Of a stretch of 64,000 bases of DNA, positions 1 through 7,597 are shown piece after piece. Made by a program: the position numbers and the translations under genes. The DNA comes from Liminaster sp045576355. GTDB taxonomy: Bacteria; Bacteroidota; Bacteroidia; Bacteroidales; UBA3663. The notes under the pieces are model-generated. The model was not told where the DNA came from. It was given only the letters and a program-made list of their open reading frames with translations, and did not search any database. The stretch is from NCBI GenBank assembly GCA_045576355.1, contig JAZNGG010000020.1, positions 38,815 through 102,814 of the forward strand, written 5' to 3'. Position 1 is the stretch's first letter. The number at the start of each line of letters is the position of its first letter.

Positions 1-434
1 TTGGGTTTTCATAATAGTGTATCTGTTTTTATATGTTACATCTGCCAATGCTGTTATTGCAAATATACATCTACTCCGAAAATCTCCCTCCAAAAATGCT
101 ATTAAAAGTGAGTTTTTAGAGCATTTCTCACGGTAGCTCACGGTTTTTAACATAAAAAAATGGGTAAAAATAGGCAATCCTCTAAAAAATCCATAAAAGT
201 GACTTGAGAGTCTAATGTCTGATTTAAGTATTAGCCGGCTCCTCAATGTATAATATGCGAATAAAAATAAATAATATTGTATATAGATATAAGTGACATC
301 AGATCAATTTTTAGTATATATTAACTAGCGAATGTAAACCGAGCATTTCAAAGTCAAAGAGGTTGAACAACACCGATGTCGGAGTGAAAAAGCAAAGTCA
401 TAGAGTGATAAAAAAATGAATGGCGACACGTTAT
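1..434. other. AT-rich intergenic region, no gene seen
   Basis: No convincing coding region lies here. A possible minus-strand -7 box (TATATTTG, read from 60-67) suggests that a gene to the left of the window reads leftward, but no -33 element sits at the right distance. The rest is AT-rich sequence leading into the 22-bp repeat array. Confidence 0.4.
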
Positions 435-566
435 GCAACGAGGCTACGCTCATATCGCAACGAGGCTACGCTCATATCACAACGAGGCTACGCTCATATC
501 ACAACGAGGCTACGCTCATGTCACAACGAGGCTACGCTCATATCGCAACCAGGGTATGCGCGTGAG
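435..566. repeat. 22-bp tandem repeat array, family A, copy 1
   Basis: Six contiguous 22-bp units start at 435, 457, 479, 501, 523 and 545. The first five are nearly identical around the core CAACGAGGCTACGCTCAT. The sixth is degenerate and ends GGGTATGCGCGTG. There are no spacers, so this is not a CRISPR array. Because 22 is not a multiple of three, an open frame through it repeats only every three units and is probably accidental. The same core occurs at 20242-20329 and 44187-44314. A hairpin and an antisense promoter follow directly. Confidence 0.9.
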
Positions 567-589
567 ACAAAGAGAGTGCGTGATACAAT

Positions 590-690
590 AAGAAAAGCGA
601 AGATAGAAACGGATCTATCCTCGCTTTTATGGTTTAGGGAGTTAAGGGGCTGAGTCACGTGATGACAATAGCTCGGGGCGCAGCCCATTT
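590..690 (-). ncRNA. Candidate small RNA, about 100 nt
   Basis: This is the interval between the predicted minus-strand start (near 690, set by the promoter at 697-727) and the hairpin at 593-628. Read on the minus strand it holds a possible GGGCTG/CAGCCC stem followed by the terminator hairpin and a U-rich tail. It has no plausible open reading frame. The assignment is inference from promoter plus terminator; no known RNA family was recognised. Confidence 0.3.
593..628. terminator. Bidirectional hairpin terminator after repeat array
   Basis: Arms 593-606 (AAAAGCGAAGATAG) and 615-628 (CTATCCTCGCTTTT) form a 14-bp stem with one mismatch and an 8-nt loop. A/T runs on both sides would let it end transcription from either strand. 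Its stem is related to the hairpin at 44322-44355. Confidence 0.7.
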
Positions 691-696
691 TTTTTG

Positions 697-727
697 CAAA
701 GATACAACATTCGACATCCGATGTCAA
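697..727 (-). promoter_or_regulatory. Bacteroidetes-type promoter reading left
   Basis: On the minus strand a TTG (725-727) lies 20 nt before TATCTTTG (697-704). This matches the Bacteroidetes sigma factor consensus in sequence and spacing. The surrounding 31 nt are closely similar to the promoter at 44574-44604, including TTGACAT at the start and ATGTTGTATCTTTG at the end. Confidence 0.65.
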
Positions 728-868
728 GAGGGCGTGTTAAAAGATGTTTAAATCAAAATCGATCTTTGTATGGATATTTGAAAGAAAAGGGTAAAAAACG
801 AAGTAAAATCAGATTGACATCTCACTTCCTGCCTGAGCCCTGAAAGAATAGTCGGAAGTACTCCGGTG

Positions 869-2401
869 CTAATTTACTTTGGATTCTCTTTTTCGTTGTC
901 TTAATGCGTCAGTGCCTGATGGCAGACATCTTACGATGGTCCGCGGAGGGATATTCAAATAGGTCATGATGATATAGAACCAATCTTCCTGTCCGATACT
1001 GCTTGTCGGAGTATATTGAGATAATGCATTTATGGATGAAGCAAACTCATTATAGAGTTCACTTATTATCTTCTTTTGTTTGGCTTCCGGCAATTTTTCC
1101 TCTTTGGACAACAAATCACTGATGATATTATAGTGTGCGGAATGGCTAAATCTTTCGACATTGGGCAACCATATATTATTATAAAATGACTCTACACTCT
1201 AACGCTGGAGTTGGGTAGTTTTTATGTCTTGATATAGAGCCGTAAGCTGTTTACGATGCTTTCGGCGAAGATAAAAATACAGCCCTGTACTACAGATGAG
1301 AAGTAATGCTAACAGACAGTAAAGCATGCTACGATCTTTCGCATTTGTCTTTTTCATCTTATTTTGTATCCACTCTTTTTCGATAGCTGCTATTTTTTGC
1401 GGTTGAACCATTCGCTCTTTTAACTCTGTGTAGCGGGCGAGCGAATCACCGTAGCTTCCCTCCAAATGGTCATCCAAAGAGGTGAGAGGAGCCAATTCGA
1501 TCAGAGAGGTATAAATGGCTTGACTCCCCACAGCATTAACACCCTTTAATGCTTTCATATAATAAACGAATGCCGATTCGGCATTGTGCATTTTCGAGAA
1601 AATATTGGCTCGGGAATAATAAGCGGCATGTTTGCTATGTTTTACAGTAAGATTTAAAATGGTTGAATCATTATAGGCAAGCGCTTTTTCATACTCTCCC
1701 TTATAACGATATAGAGTGGCACAAGAAGCATAATAGGGTCCCCAATAGGGATGTTTATATTTTTCAATTGCTCGGCGACAGTCTTCTAAAACGAAGTCTG
1801 CTTCTTCGTACTTCTCTAAACATATTAATGTATGAGCATATTTTTGTAGAGACCACACCTCTCCAAAAGAATTGTTTGTCTTTCGGCATAATTCTACCTC
1901 TTTCTTTATAAACTTACATGCTTCAGAAAAATAGGACTGATTATAATATGAAAGGAAAATCCCTTCGTATGTGAATACAAGCATCCGAGTGGGGACATTT
2001 TCATTCTGATAATCTAAGGAACGAAAGAAGTACTCAACAGCCGCAGAGTCTTTATGATTTATTTGATTGACATGCCCGGCATAGTAATAGATTCGAGCTT
2101 TAGTCTCATCGTCATTGACCGTCGGGGCATAGAGATCTGCAGCCCGGCTCATCTCCTCGTGCCAGGTGATGGGGAGTCTAAGTTTGTCTGTGGCTACAGT
2201 GAAAAGGTAACAATGGTGTGCTCGCTGCACCGGAGTGAGCGATGTGGTGTCGATCTGCTCTAATAAGCGATATGCCGAGTCGGGATGTGACTGCAAGACA
2301 GATTCGGCTTGCACCATGAGCGGAGGATCTGCGACGTCAGGGCGACATCCATAGAGCGCTGACAAAATGAGAAGTAAGAAGCCCACGATCAAAGGCTTCA
2401 T
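869..2401 (-). pseudogene. TPR lipoprotein/HTH regulator interrupted by in-frame TAG
   Basis: The gene starts best at the ATG at 2401, giving a lipoprotein-like signal peptide (MKPLIVGFLLLILSALYGC). An upstream ATG at 2440 adds 13 residues that would spoil it. TPR-like helical repeats fill roughly residues 30-340. A single membrane helix (MLYCLLALLLICSTGLYFYL) and basic residues follow, then a TAG at 1199-1201. The same frame continues without another stop: ten codons (SVESFYNNIW) and then the stretch ending at 869. That stretch finishes in a helix-turn-helix-like region (IPPRTIVRCLPSGTDALRQR) typical of the C-terminus of Bacteroidetes TPR/HTH membrane regulators. The joined length is about 510 codons, which fits that family. 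Either the gene is inactivated by an amber mutation, or TAG is read through, or the base is a sequencing error. The downstream piece alone would need a TTG start and has no separate promoter. Confidence 0.7.
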
Positions 2402-2440
2402 CAAGGCTAATGCCGATCGGGAAAATGTGTGAGTGCACAT

Positions 2441-2792
2441 GCTGTTAGAAAAGTCATTTTAGATTAGTGGATAGAGTGATTCCACATAATGTCTGATATG
2501 ATTCTGTCGGCAAAGATGATAATATTTTTTCAATTTCTTAAGTTAAAAACGGAAAATTGTTCCGATCTCATGTGGGAGGACGATTTCAGCGACGAGAAGG
2601 GAAAGAAAAGATAAAATAAAGGGTAAAACAGTCTCTTCTGCCCCATTTATTCACAATTAGTTTTTCAAATAACCGCTTTGGGAGGTCTGATTTTGTCCAC
2701 TTAAATAGTCATTAGAACACCTTCGAGAGATAAATTAACAAAAAAAATGCAATTCTTTGCACAAAAAACACGCGTCATTAAAAATAAATGAT
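2441..2792. other. Intergenic region between divergent genes
   Basis: This AT-rich stretch separates the broken regulator (minus) from DUF177 (plus). Apart from the -7 box at its right end, no gene, RNA or clear hairpin is visible. Confidence 0.4.
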
Positions 2793-2800
2793 TACCTTTG
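2793..2800 (+). promoter_or_regulatory. -7 box for the DUF177-rpmF operon
   Basis: TACCTTTG matches TAnnTTTG. The -33 region is not recognisable. Transcription should start near 2807, so a TTG start at 2798 for the next gene is excluded and the GTG at 2825 is favoured. Confidence 0.5.
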
Positions 2801-2824
2801 CAGCCGATTAACGCATATACGACT

Positions 2825-3418
2825 GTGAGCAAGTTCGATTTATACAACATTCCCCTTCGGTCTATGGAAATTGGCCAGCGGGTTTTTGAATTTCACTTGA
2901 CCAATGAGTTCTTTAAGGACATTGATGGTGAAGAATTTCGTAAAGGAGACATTCAGGCAGTTGTTAAGGTTGACAAAACATCTAAGCATTCAGAGCTCAA
3001 TTTTGAGTTGGAAGGCAAGATAATCGTTCCTTGCGATCGTTGCCTCGAAGAAATGTCTCTGCCGATAAAGGCTACAGGACATCTGATAGTGAAGATGGGC
3101 AAGGAATATAGCGATGATGGAGATGAGGTTGTCATCATTCCGGAAGACAAAGGTATTATAAATGTCTCATGGTTTATGTATGAATTCATTTCGCTCGCCA
3201 TCCCGATCAAGCATGTCCACCCTTATGGACTTTGCAACAAAGAGATGTCTAAAAAACTGCGCGATCATCTGACAATCGAAAGGACAGATGAGGACAGCGA
3301 AAGCCTCGACAGTATGTCAGACATGGACGAAGATGCCGCAGACGAGGCAAGCCGTCCGACCGATCCGAGATGGGCAGCACTGAAAAATCTCTCCTCCGAC
3401 AACAACGCCGACGAATGA
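2825..3418 (+). CDS. DUF177 (YceD-like) protein
   Basis: This is the family encoded immediately before rpmF in most bacteria (YceD in E. coli; related plant proteins act in 23S rRNA accumulation). The frame is open from a TTG at 2798, but that codon lies inside the -7 box. The GTG at 2825 gives VSKFDLYNIPLRSM, a typical start for Bacteroidetes members. A CDRCLEEM motif near residue 75 fits the conserved cysteine region of the family. The C-terminus is very acidic (SMSDMDEDAADEASR). It is followed after 69 nt by rpmF, the classic arrangement. The exact biochemical role is not established; a part in ribosome assembly is inferred from linkage. Confidence 0.85.
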   Translation: MSKFDLYNIPLRSMEIGQRVFEFHLTNEFFKDIDGEEFRKGDIQAVVKVDKTSKHSELNFELEGKIIVPCDRCLEEMSLPIKATGHLIVKMGKEYSDDGDEVVIIPEDKGIINVSWFMYEFISLAIPIKHVHPYGLCNKEMSKKLRDHLTIERTDEDSESLDSMSDMDEDAADEASRPTDPRWAALKNLSSDNNADE

Positions 3419-3487
3419 GCACATAAAGGCATGAGGGATCGCTACACTTTAATTAAAGAAAGAGATTAATTTAAATAATATTCTAAA

Positions 3488-3673
3488 ATGGCACATCCTA
3501 AAAGAAGACAATCCAACACGCGTACTGCAAAGCGTCGTACGCATGACAAGGCTGTAGCTCCTGCTATTGTCCGTTGTCCCAACTGCGGTGAGTGGCATCT
3601 TTCTCACACCGTTTGCCCTGAGTGCGGTTACTACCGCGGAAAACTCGCAATCGAGAAAGACACAGCGGTATAA
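3488..3673 (+). CDS. rpmF: 50S ribosomal protein L32
   Basis: A 61-residue basic protein starting MAHPKRRQSNTRTAKRRTHD, the standard L32 N-terminus. It carries a zinc ribbon built from two CxxC pairs (CPNC near residue 36 and CPEC near residue 49). It is a structural protein of the large ribosomal subunit. The gene lies between DUF177 and fabH, the conserved yceD-rpmF-(plsX)-fabH order. No plsX is present here, so the link between ribosome and lipid genes is retained without it. A strong stem-loop follows, so fabH may have reduced or separate transcription. Confidence 0.97.
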   Translation: MAHPKRRQSNTRTAKRRTHDKAVAPAIVRCPNCGEWHLSHTVCPECGYYRGKLAIEKDTAV

Positions 3674-3710
3674 AAGCGCTGACACTCCGTAAAGAAAAGA
3701 GTAATCTTAT

Positions 3711-3775
3711 AATTAGTAATTAGTACATGAATATTCTTTAACCGGAATGTCCTATACTAATTACTAATTTTTTTT
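3711..3775 (+). terminator. Rho-independent terminator after rpmF
   Basis: Arms 3711-3725 (AATTAGTAATTAGTA) and 3755-3769 (TACTAATTACTAATT) are perfectly complementary over 15 bp and are followed by a T-run to 3775. The loop is long (29 nt), so it may act as an attenuator between rpmF and fabH. Confidence 0.65.
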
Positions 3776-3895
3776 GAGAAATCATTACCGATATTCTACT
3801 ATCGGAATCGCTTAAGTGGGGGCAAAAACACCCACGAATATTAACTTGGTGAGATCTGAAAATCTTTATAGGACCCACCTAAAACACAAACAAGT

Positions 3896-4891
3896 ATGAC
3901 CGCAGCCATTACAGGCATTTCCCATTATCTGCCTGACTACATCTTGACCAACGAGGAACTTTCGACTATGGTGGACACCACAGACGAATGGATTACTACC
4001 CGCGTCGGCATCAAAGAGCGTCACATCCTCAAAGCAGAGGGCACCGGCTCTTCAGACTTGGCAGTTCCTGCTATCCTCGACGTATTGCAGAAGACCGGAA
4101 CTCGCCCGGATGAGATCGAATGCTTAATCTGTGCCAGTTCTGCTCCGGACTACCGCTGGCCCTCTACTGCTGCCATCCTTTGTGACCGCTGTGACATCCG
4201 TCACGCAATGGCATACGACATCCAAGCAGCTTGCTCAGGATTCCTTTACAGCATGCAACAAGCCAGCGCGTTTATTCGTGCAGGTATCTATAAGAAGATT
4301 TTGGTCGTATCGGCAGAAAAATGTTCTTCGTTTGTAAACTATAAAGACCGCTCTACTTGTCCTCTCTTTGGAGATGGTGGAGCAGCTGCCCTCGTGGAGC
4401 CATCTGAAGAAGGATATGGTGTGCAGGATGCTATCCTTCTGGCCGATGGTTTCGGCAAAGATCATTTGATCATGAAAGCAGGAGGTTCGGTCCGTGTCCC
4501 CAGCCATGAGACGGTGGACAATCTGGAGTCTTATATCTTCCAGGATGGCAAATTTGTGTTCAAGTATGCCGTAAGTTTCATGAGCGATACAGCCGAGGAG
4601 ATTATGAAGCGTAATAACCTCACATTTGACGACGTCGATTGGGTCTGCACACACCAAGCCAACAAGCGCATCATTGATGCTGTGGCTCAACGTGTCGGAG
4701 TAGATGAAAGTAAAGTCATCTGCAACATCGAACACATCGGCAATACCAGTTCTGCCTCTATCCCGATCGCACTCCATGAGGCAGCGCTCAGTGGCAAACT
4801 CAAAAAAGGAGACAAACTTATATTAGCTGCTTTCGGAGCAGGATTCACATGGGGATCCATGTACCTGACTTGGGGCGACTGCAAAGCTTAA
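3896..4891 (+). CDS. fabH: Beta-ketoacyl-ACP synthase III
   Basis: KAS III starts fatty acid synthesis by condensing acetyl-CoA or a branched acyl-CoA with malonyl-ACP. At 331 residues it has normal length. The catalytic triad is visible: Cys113 in DIQAACSGFLY, His253 in HQANKR and Asn283 in GNTSSAS. The C-terminal FGAGFTWG motif is also typical. In Bacteroidales this enzyme usually determines the proportion of branched-chain fatty acids; that point is family knowledge, not read from this sequence. It sits between rpmF and era. Confidence 0.97.
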   Translation: MTAAITGISHYLPDYILTNEELSTMVDTTDEWITTRVGIKERHILKAEGTGSSDLAVPAILDVLQKTGTRPDEIECLICASSAPDYRWPSTAAILCDRCDIRHAMAYDIQAACSGFLYSMQQASAFIRAGIYKKILVVSAEKCSSFVNYKDRSTCPLFGDGGAAALVEPSEEGYGVQDAILLADGFGKDHLIMKAGGSVRVPSHETVDNLESYIFQDGKFVFKYAVSFMSDTAEEIMKRNNLTFDDVDWVCTHQANKRIIDAVAQRVGVDESKVICNIEHIGNTSSASIPIALHEAALSGKLKKGDKLILAAFGAGFTWGSMYLTWGDCKA

Positions 4892-4931
4892 TCCGTCTGG
4901 TTTTAGAGTTTAAATTTATTATTTCAACCAC

Positions 4932-5813
4932 ATGTCACACAAAGCCGGATTTGTTAATATCGTAGGGAATCCCAATGTCGGAAAATCCACATTGATGAAC
5001 TCTTTGGTTGGAGAACAAATCTCCATCATTACAGCCAAAGCGCAGACCACACGTCACCGCATTATGGGCATCGTCAATACAGACGATATGCAAATCGTAT
5101 ATAGCGACACTCCAGGAGTATTAAAGCCCATCAGTAAGCTGCATGAGTCTATGCTCGCTTTCTCACAAAGCGCTCTTCAGGATGCGGATATCCTGCTTTA
5201 TGTGACAGACACCATAGAGACTCCGGATAAAAACGAAGCATTCTTAAGAGCCGTGTCCAAACAATCTGCCCCCGTTATCCTTGTCATCAACAAAATGGAT
5301 CTCGCTTCACAAGAGCAACTCGTAAAGATGGTGGAAGAATGGCACGAAAGACTCCCTCAAGCAGAAATAATCCCGATGTCTGCCTTGCACAAATTTGGCA
5401 CAGACATCTTACTCAAAAGGATCAAAGAACTACTACCGGATTCTCCCCCCTATTTCGAAAAAGATGCCATGACAGATAAGCCGGCACGCTTTTTCGTCAC
5501 AGAAATTATCAGGGAGAAAATCCTGCAAAAATATGACAAAGAGATCCCCTATGCCTGCGAAGTAAATGTCGAGCAGTTTCTCGAAGACGAAAAATTGATT
5601 AGAATCAATGCAGTCATCTATGTGGAAAGAAATACTCAGAAAGGCATCATCATCGGAAAAGGTGGCAAAATGCTAAAAAGCGTCGGTATAGAAGCTAGAA
5701 AAGATATAGAGGCATTTTTTGGCAAACAAGTATATCTCGAAATGTATGTCAAGGTGGAAAAGGATTGGCGCAACAGCCTCCGACATCTGACTACTTTCGG
5801 ATATAATCAATAA
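4932..5813 (+). CDS. era: GTPase Era
   Basis: Era is an essential GTPase that binds the 3' end of 16S rRNA and helps mature the 30S subunit. The G motifs are clear: GNPNVGKS (G1, residues ~12-19), DTPG (G3), NKMD (G4) and SAL (G5). The C-terminal KH RNA-binding domain is present with GIIIGKGGKMLKSVG and ends WRNSLRHLTTFGYN. The 293-residue length is usual. It starts 40 nt after fabH and is followed by der, so two ribosome-assembly GTPases are adjacent, a common Bacteroidetes arrangement. Confidence 0.97.
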   Translation: MSHKAGFVNIVGNPNVGKSTLMNSLVGEQISIITAKAQTTRHRIMGIVNTDDMQIVYSDTPGVLKPISKLHESMLAFSQSALQDADILLYVTDTIETPDKNEAFLRAVSKQSAPVILVINKMDLASQEQLVKMVEEWHERLPQAEIIPMSALHKFGTDILLKRIKELLPDSPPYFEKDAMTDKPARFFVTEIIREKILQKYDKEIPYACEVNVEQFLEDEKLIRINAVIYVERNTQKGIIIGKGGKMLKSVGIEARKDIEAFFGKQVYLEMYVKVEKDWRNSLRHLTTFGYNQ

Positions 5814-5843
5814 TAAAAAGAAGAAAAAACAAAAAAAACATTC

Positions 5844-5897
5844 GTCATCGGAGACCTCTTCCCGGCTCTTGCGAAAGAGTGTTGTGAGGCTGATGAC
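5844..5897 (+). other. Structured element between era and der
   Basis: Nested complementary segments can form one long hairpin: GTCATC (5844-5849) with GATGAC (5892-5897), CCTC (5855-5858) with GAGG (5886-5889), and CTCTT (5866-5870) with AAGAG (5875-5879) around a GCGA tetraloop. It has no T-run, so it looks more like a processing site or leader structure than a terminator. Confidence 0.4.
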
Positions 5898-5931
5898 AAA
5901 GTTATAATCATTATATAATATTAATAGAAAC

Positions 5932-7242
5932 ATGGGAAATTTAGTAGCAATCGTGGGAAGACCCAACGTAGGTAAATCCACGCTATTCAACCGCCTGACA
6001 GAGACCAGAGCCGCTATTGTAAGCGAAGAATCAGGCACTACTCGCGATCGTCAATATGGTAAAGTTCAATGGGGAGGACGAGAGTTCTCTTTGGTCGATA
6101 CAGGCGGATGGGTCGTAGGAAGCGAAGATATTTTTGAGGATGAAATCAACAAACAAGTACAAATCGCCATCGAAGAAGCCGATGTTATCCTTTTTGTCGT
6201 GGACATCACTAATGGCATAACCGATCTCGATGAAAACGTGGCTCGCATTTTGCGCAGAAGCAAAAAGCCCATTGTACTAGTAGCCAACAAAGCCGATAAT
6301 TACGAAACACACGTTTATGCTGCCGAGTTTTATAGTTTAGGACTGGGAGACCCCTGCTGCATCTCTTCTGCCAACGGATCCGGCACAGGAGACATGCTGG
6401 ATAACATCATTTCTCATTTCTCCAAAGATGATAAAGAGGTGCTGGAAGAGATCCCAAGATTTGCCATCGTCGGCCGCCCCAACGCAGGCAAATCATCTCT
6501 CCTCAACGCTTTCATCGGCGAAGAAAGACATATCGTTACCGACATCGCCGGCACAACCAGAGATTCTATTTATACGAAATACGACAAATTCGGTTTTGAT
6601 TTCTATTTAGTAGATACTGCAGGTATCCGTCGCAAAGCAAAGGTAAAAGAAGATATAGAGTATTACTCCGTGATACGTTCTATCCGCGCTATTGAGAACT
6701 CTGATGTCTGCATCTTAATGATCGACGCGACACGCGGCATCGAAGCACAAGACCTTAACATCTTCAGCCTTATAGAAAAGAACCGCAAAGGACTTGTAGT
6801 CTGTGTAAACAAATGGGACATTGCCACAGATAAAAGCCAAGAAGCTATAAAATGTATGGAAAATGCGATACGTCAACGTTTTGCGCCATTTACTGATTTC
6901 CCGATCATTTTTGCTTCAGCAACAACCAAGCAACGTATATATAAGGTAATAGAAACCGCTGTCAAAGTTTACAATAACCGCAAGCAGATGGTTAAAACCT
7001 CCTTACTCAATGAGTATATGCTTGAAGTCATCTCTGCATATCCACCTCCGAGCAACAAAGGAAAGTTCATCAAAATCAAGTATGTTACCCAACTCAAAGA
7101 GAGCAAAATTCCATCATTTGCGTTCTTCTGCAACCTTCCACAATGGGTAAAAGAGCCCTATCGTCGCTATTTGGAAAACCGAATCCGCGAACACTGGGAC
7201 TTCTCCGGCACACCTATCAACATATTTATGCGTGAAAAATAA
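5932..7242 (+). CDS. der: GTPase Der (EngA)
   Basis: Der is a tandem GTPase needed for 50S subunit assembly. Two G domains are seen: the first with GRPNVGKST near residue 9 and DTGG, the second with GRPNAGKSS near residue 181, DTAGIRRK and NKWD. A C-terminal KH-like domain follows and ends RIREHWDFSGTPINIFMREK, the conserved Der tail. Length 436 is normal. It lies 118 nt after era across a structured spacer and closes this operon-like run; a terminator is found about 200 nt downstream. Confidence 0.97.
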   Translation: MGNLVAIVGRPNVGKSTLFNRLTETRAAIVSEESGTTRDRQYGKVQWGGREFSLVDTGGWVVGSEDIFEDEINKQVQIAIEEADVILFVVDITNGITDLDENVARILRRSKKPIVLVANKADNYETHVYAAEFYSLGLGDPCCISSANGSGTGDMLDNIISHFSKDDKEVLEEIPRFAIVGRPNAGKSSLLNAFIGEERHIVTDIAGTTRDSIYTKYDKFGFDFYLVDTAGIRRKAKVKEDIEYYSVIRSIRAIENSDVCILMIDATRGIEAQDLNIFSLIEKNRKGLVVCVNKWDIATDKSQEAIKCMENAIRQRFAPFTDFPIIFASATTKQRIYKVIETAVKVYNNRKQMVKTSLLNEYMLEVISAYPPPSNKGKFIKIKYVTQLKESKIPSFAFFCNLPQWVKEPYRRYLENRIREHWDFSGTPINIFMREK

Positions 7243-7438
7243 GTATATTTTTGCTTAAGAAACAGATATTTTAATCCGATATACATAAGTAATTATTACT
7301 TCTTTTTAGCACAATAAAACACTTTTACTACATTAATTCACATATTTTAAATCTTAATTAAGACTACAAAGAGAATAAATGTATCGATAATTTGCAAAAA
7401 TATGTAAATAAGAGTTTACTAAATCATAAAATATGTTC

Positions 7439-7483
7439 AAAAACAGGCTTCCCGTCTTTAATTTAACGGTGAAGTCTGTTTTT
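7439..7483 (+). terminator. Rho-independent terminator downstream of der
   Basis: Arms 7439-7451 (AAAAACAGGCTTC) and 7471-7483 (GAAGTCTGTTTTT) pair over 13 bp with one wobble. An inner CCGT/ACGG extension follows, and the right arm ends in a T-run. It lies in the 355-bp gap between der and the glycogen synthase; the rest of that gap (7243-7438) is AT-rich with no gene. Confidence 0.7.
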
Positions 7484-7499
7484 ATTTACAAAAATGCAC

Positions 7500-7507
7500 T
7501 ACCTTTG
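7500..7507 (+). promoter_or_regulatory. -7 box for the glycogen genes
   Basis: TACCTTTG fits the Bacteroidetes -7 consensus, 90 nt before the glycogen synthase start. The -33 region is only a T-rich stretch overlapping the tail of the upstream terminator. Confidence 0.45.
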
Positions 7508-7597
7508 CCATCCGTTAAAGGAATTAGCGATATTAAGAATCAATAATGATTCTGTTCTGTCATAAAAGTAACAAAACGAGATAACAAATAATCAGAA

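Noticed and set aside
435..566. CRISPR array
   Set aside because: Units are contiguous with no unique spacers, and no cas genes are present in the window.
420..653. Protein-coding frame through the repeat array
   Set aside because: The frame exists only because the 22-bp units lack stops in one phase; no start signals or homology features are seen.
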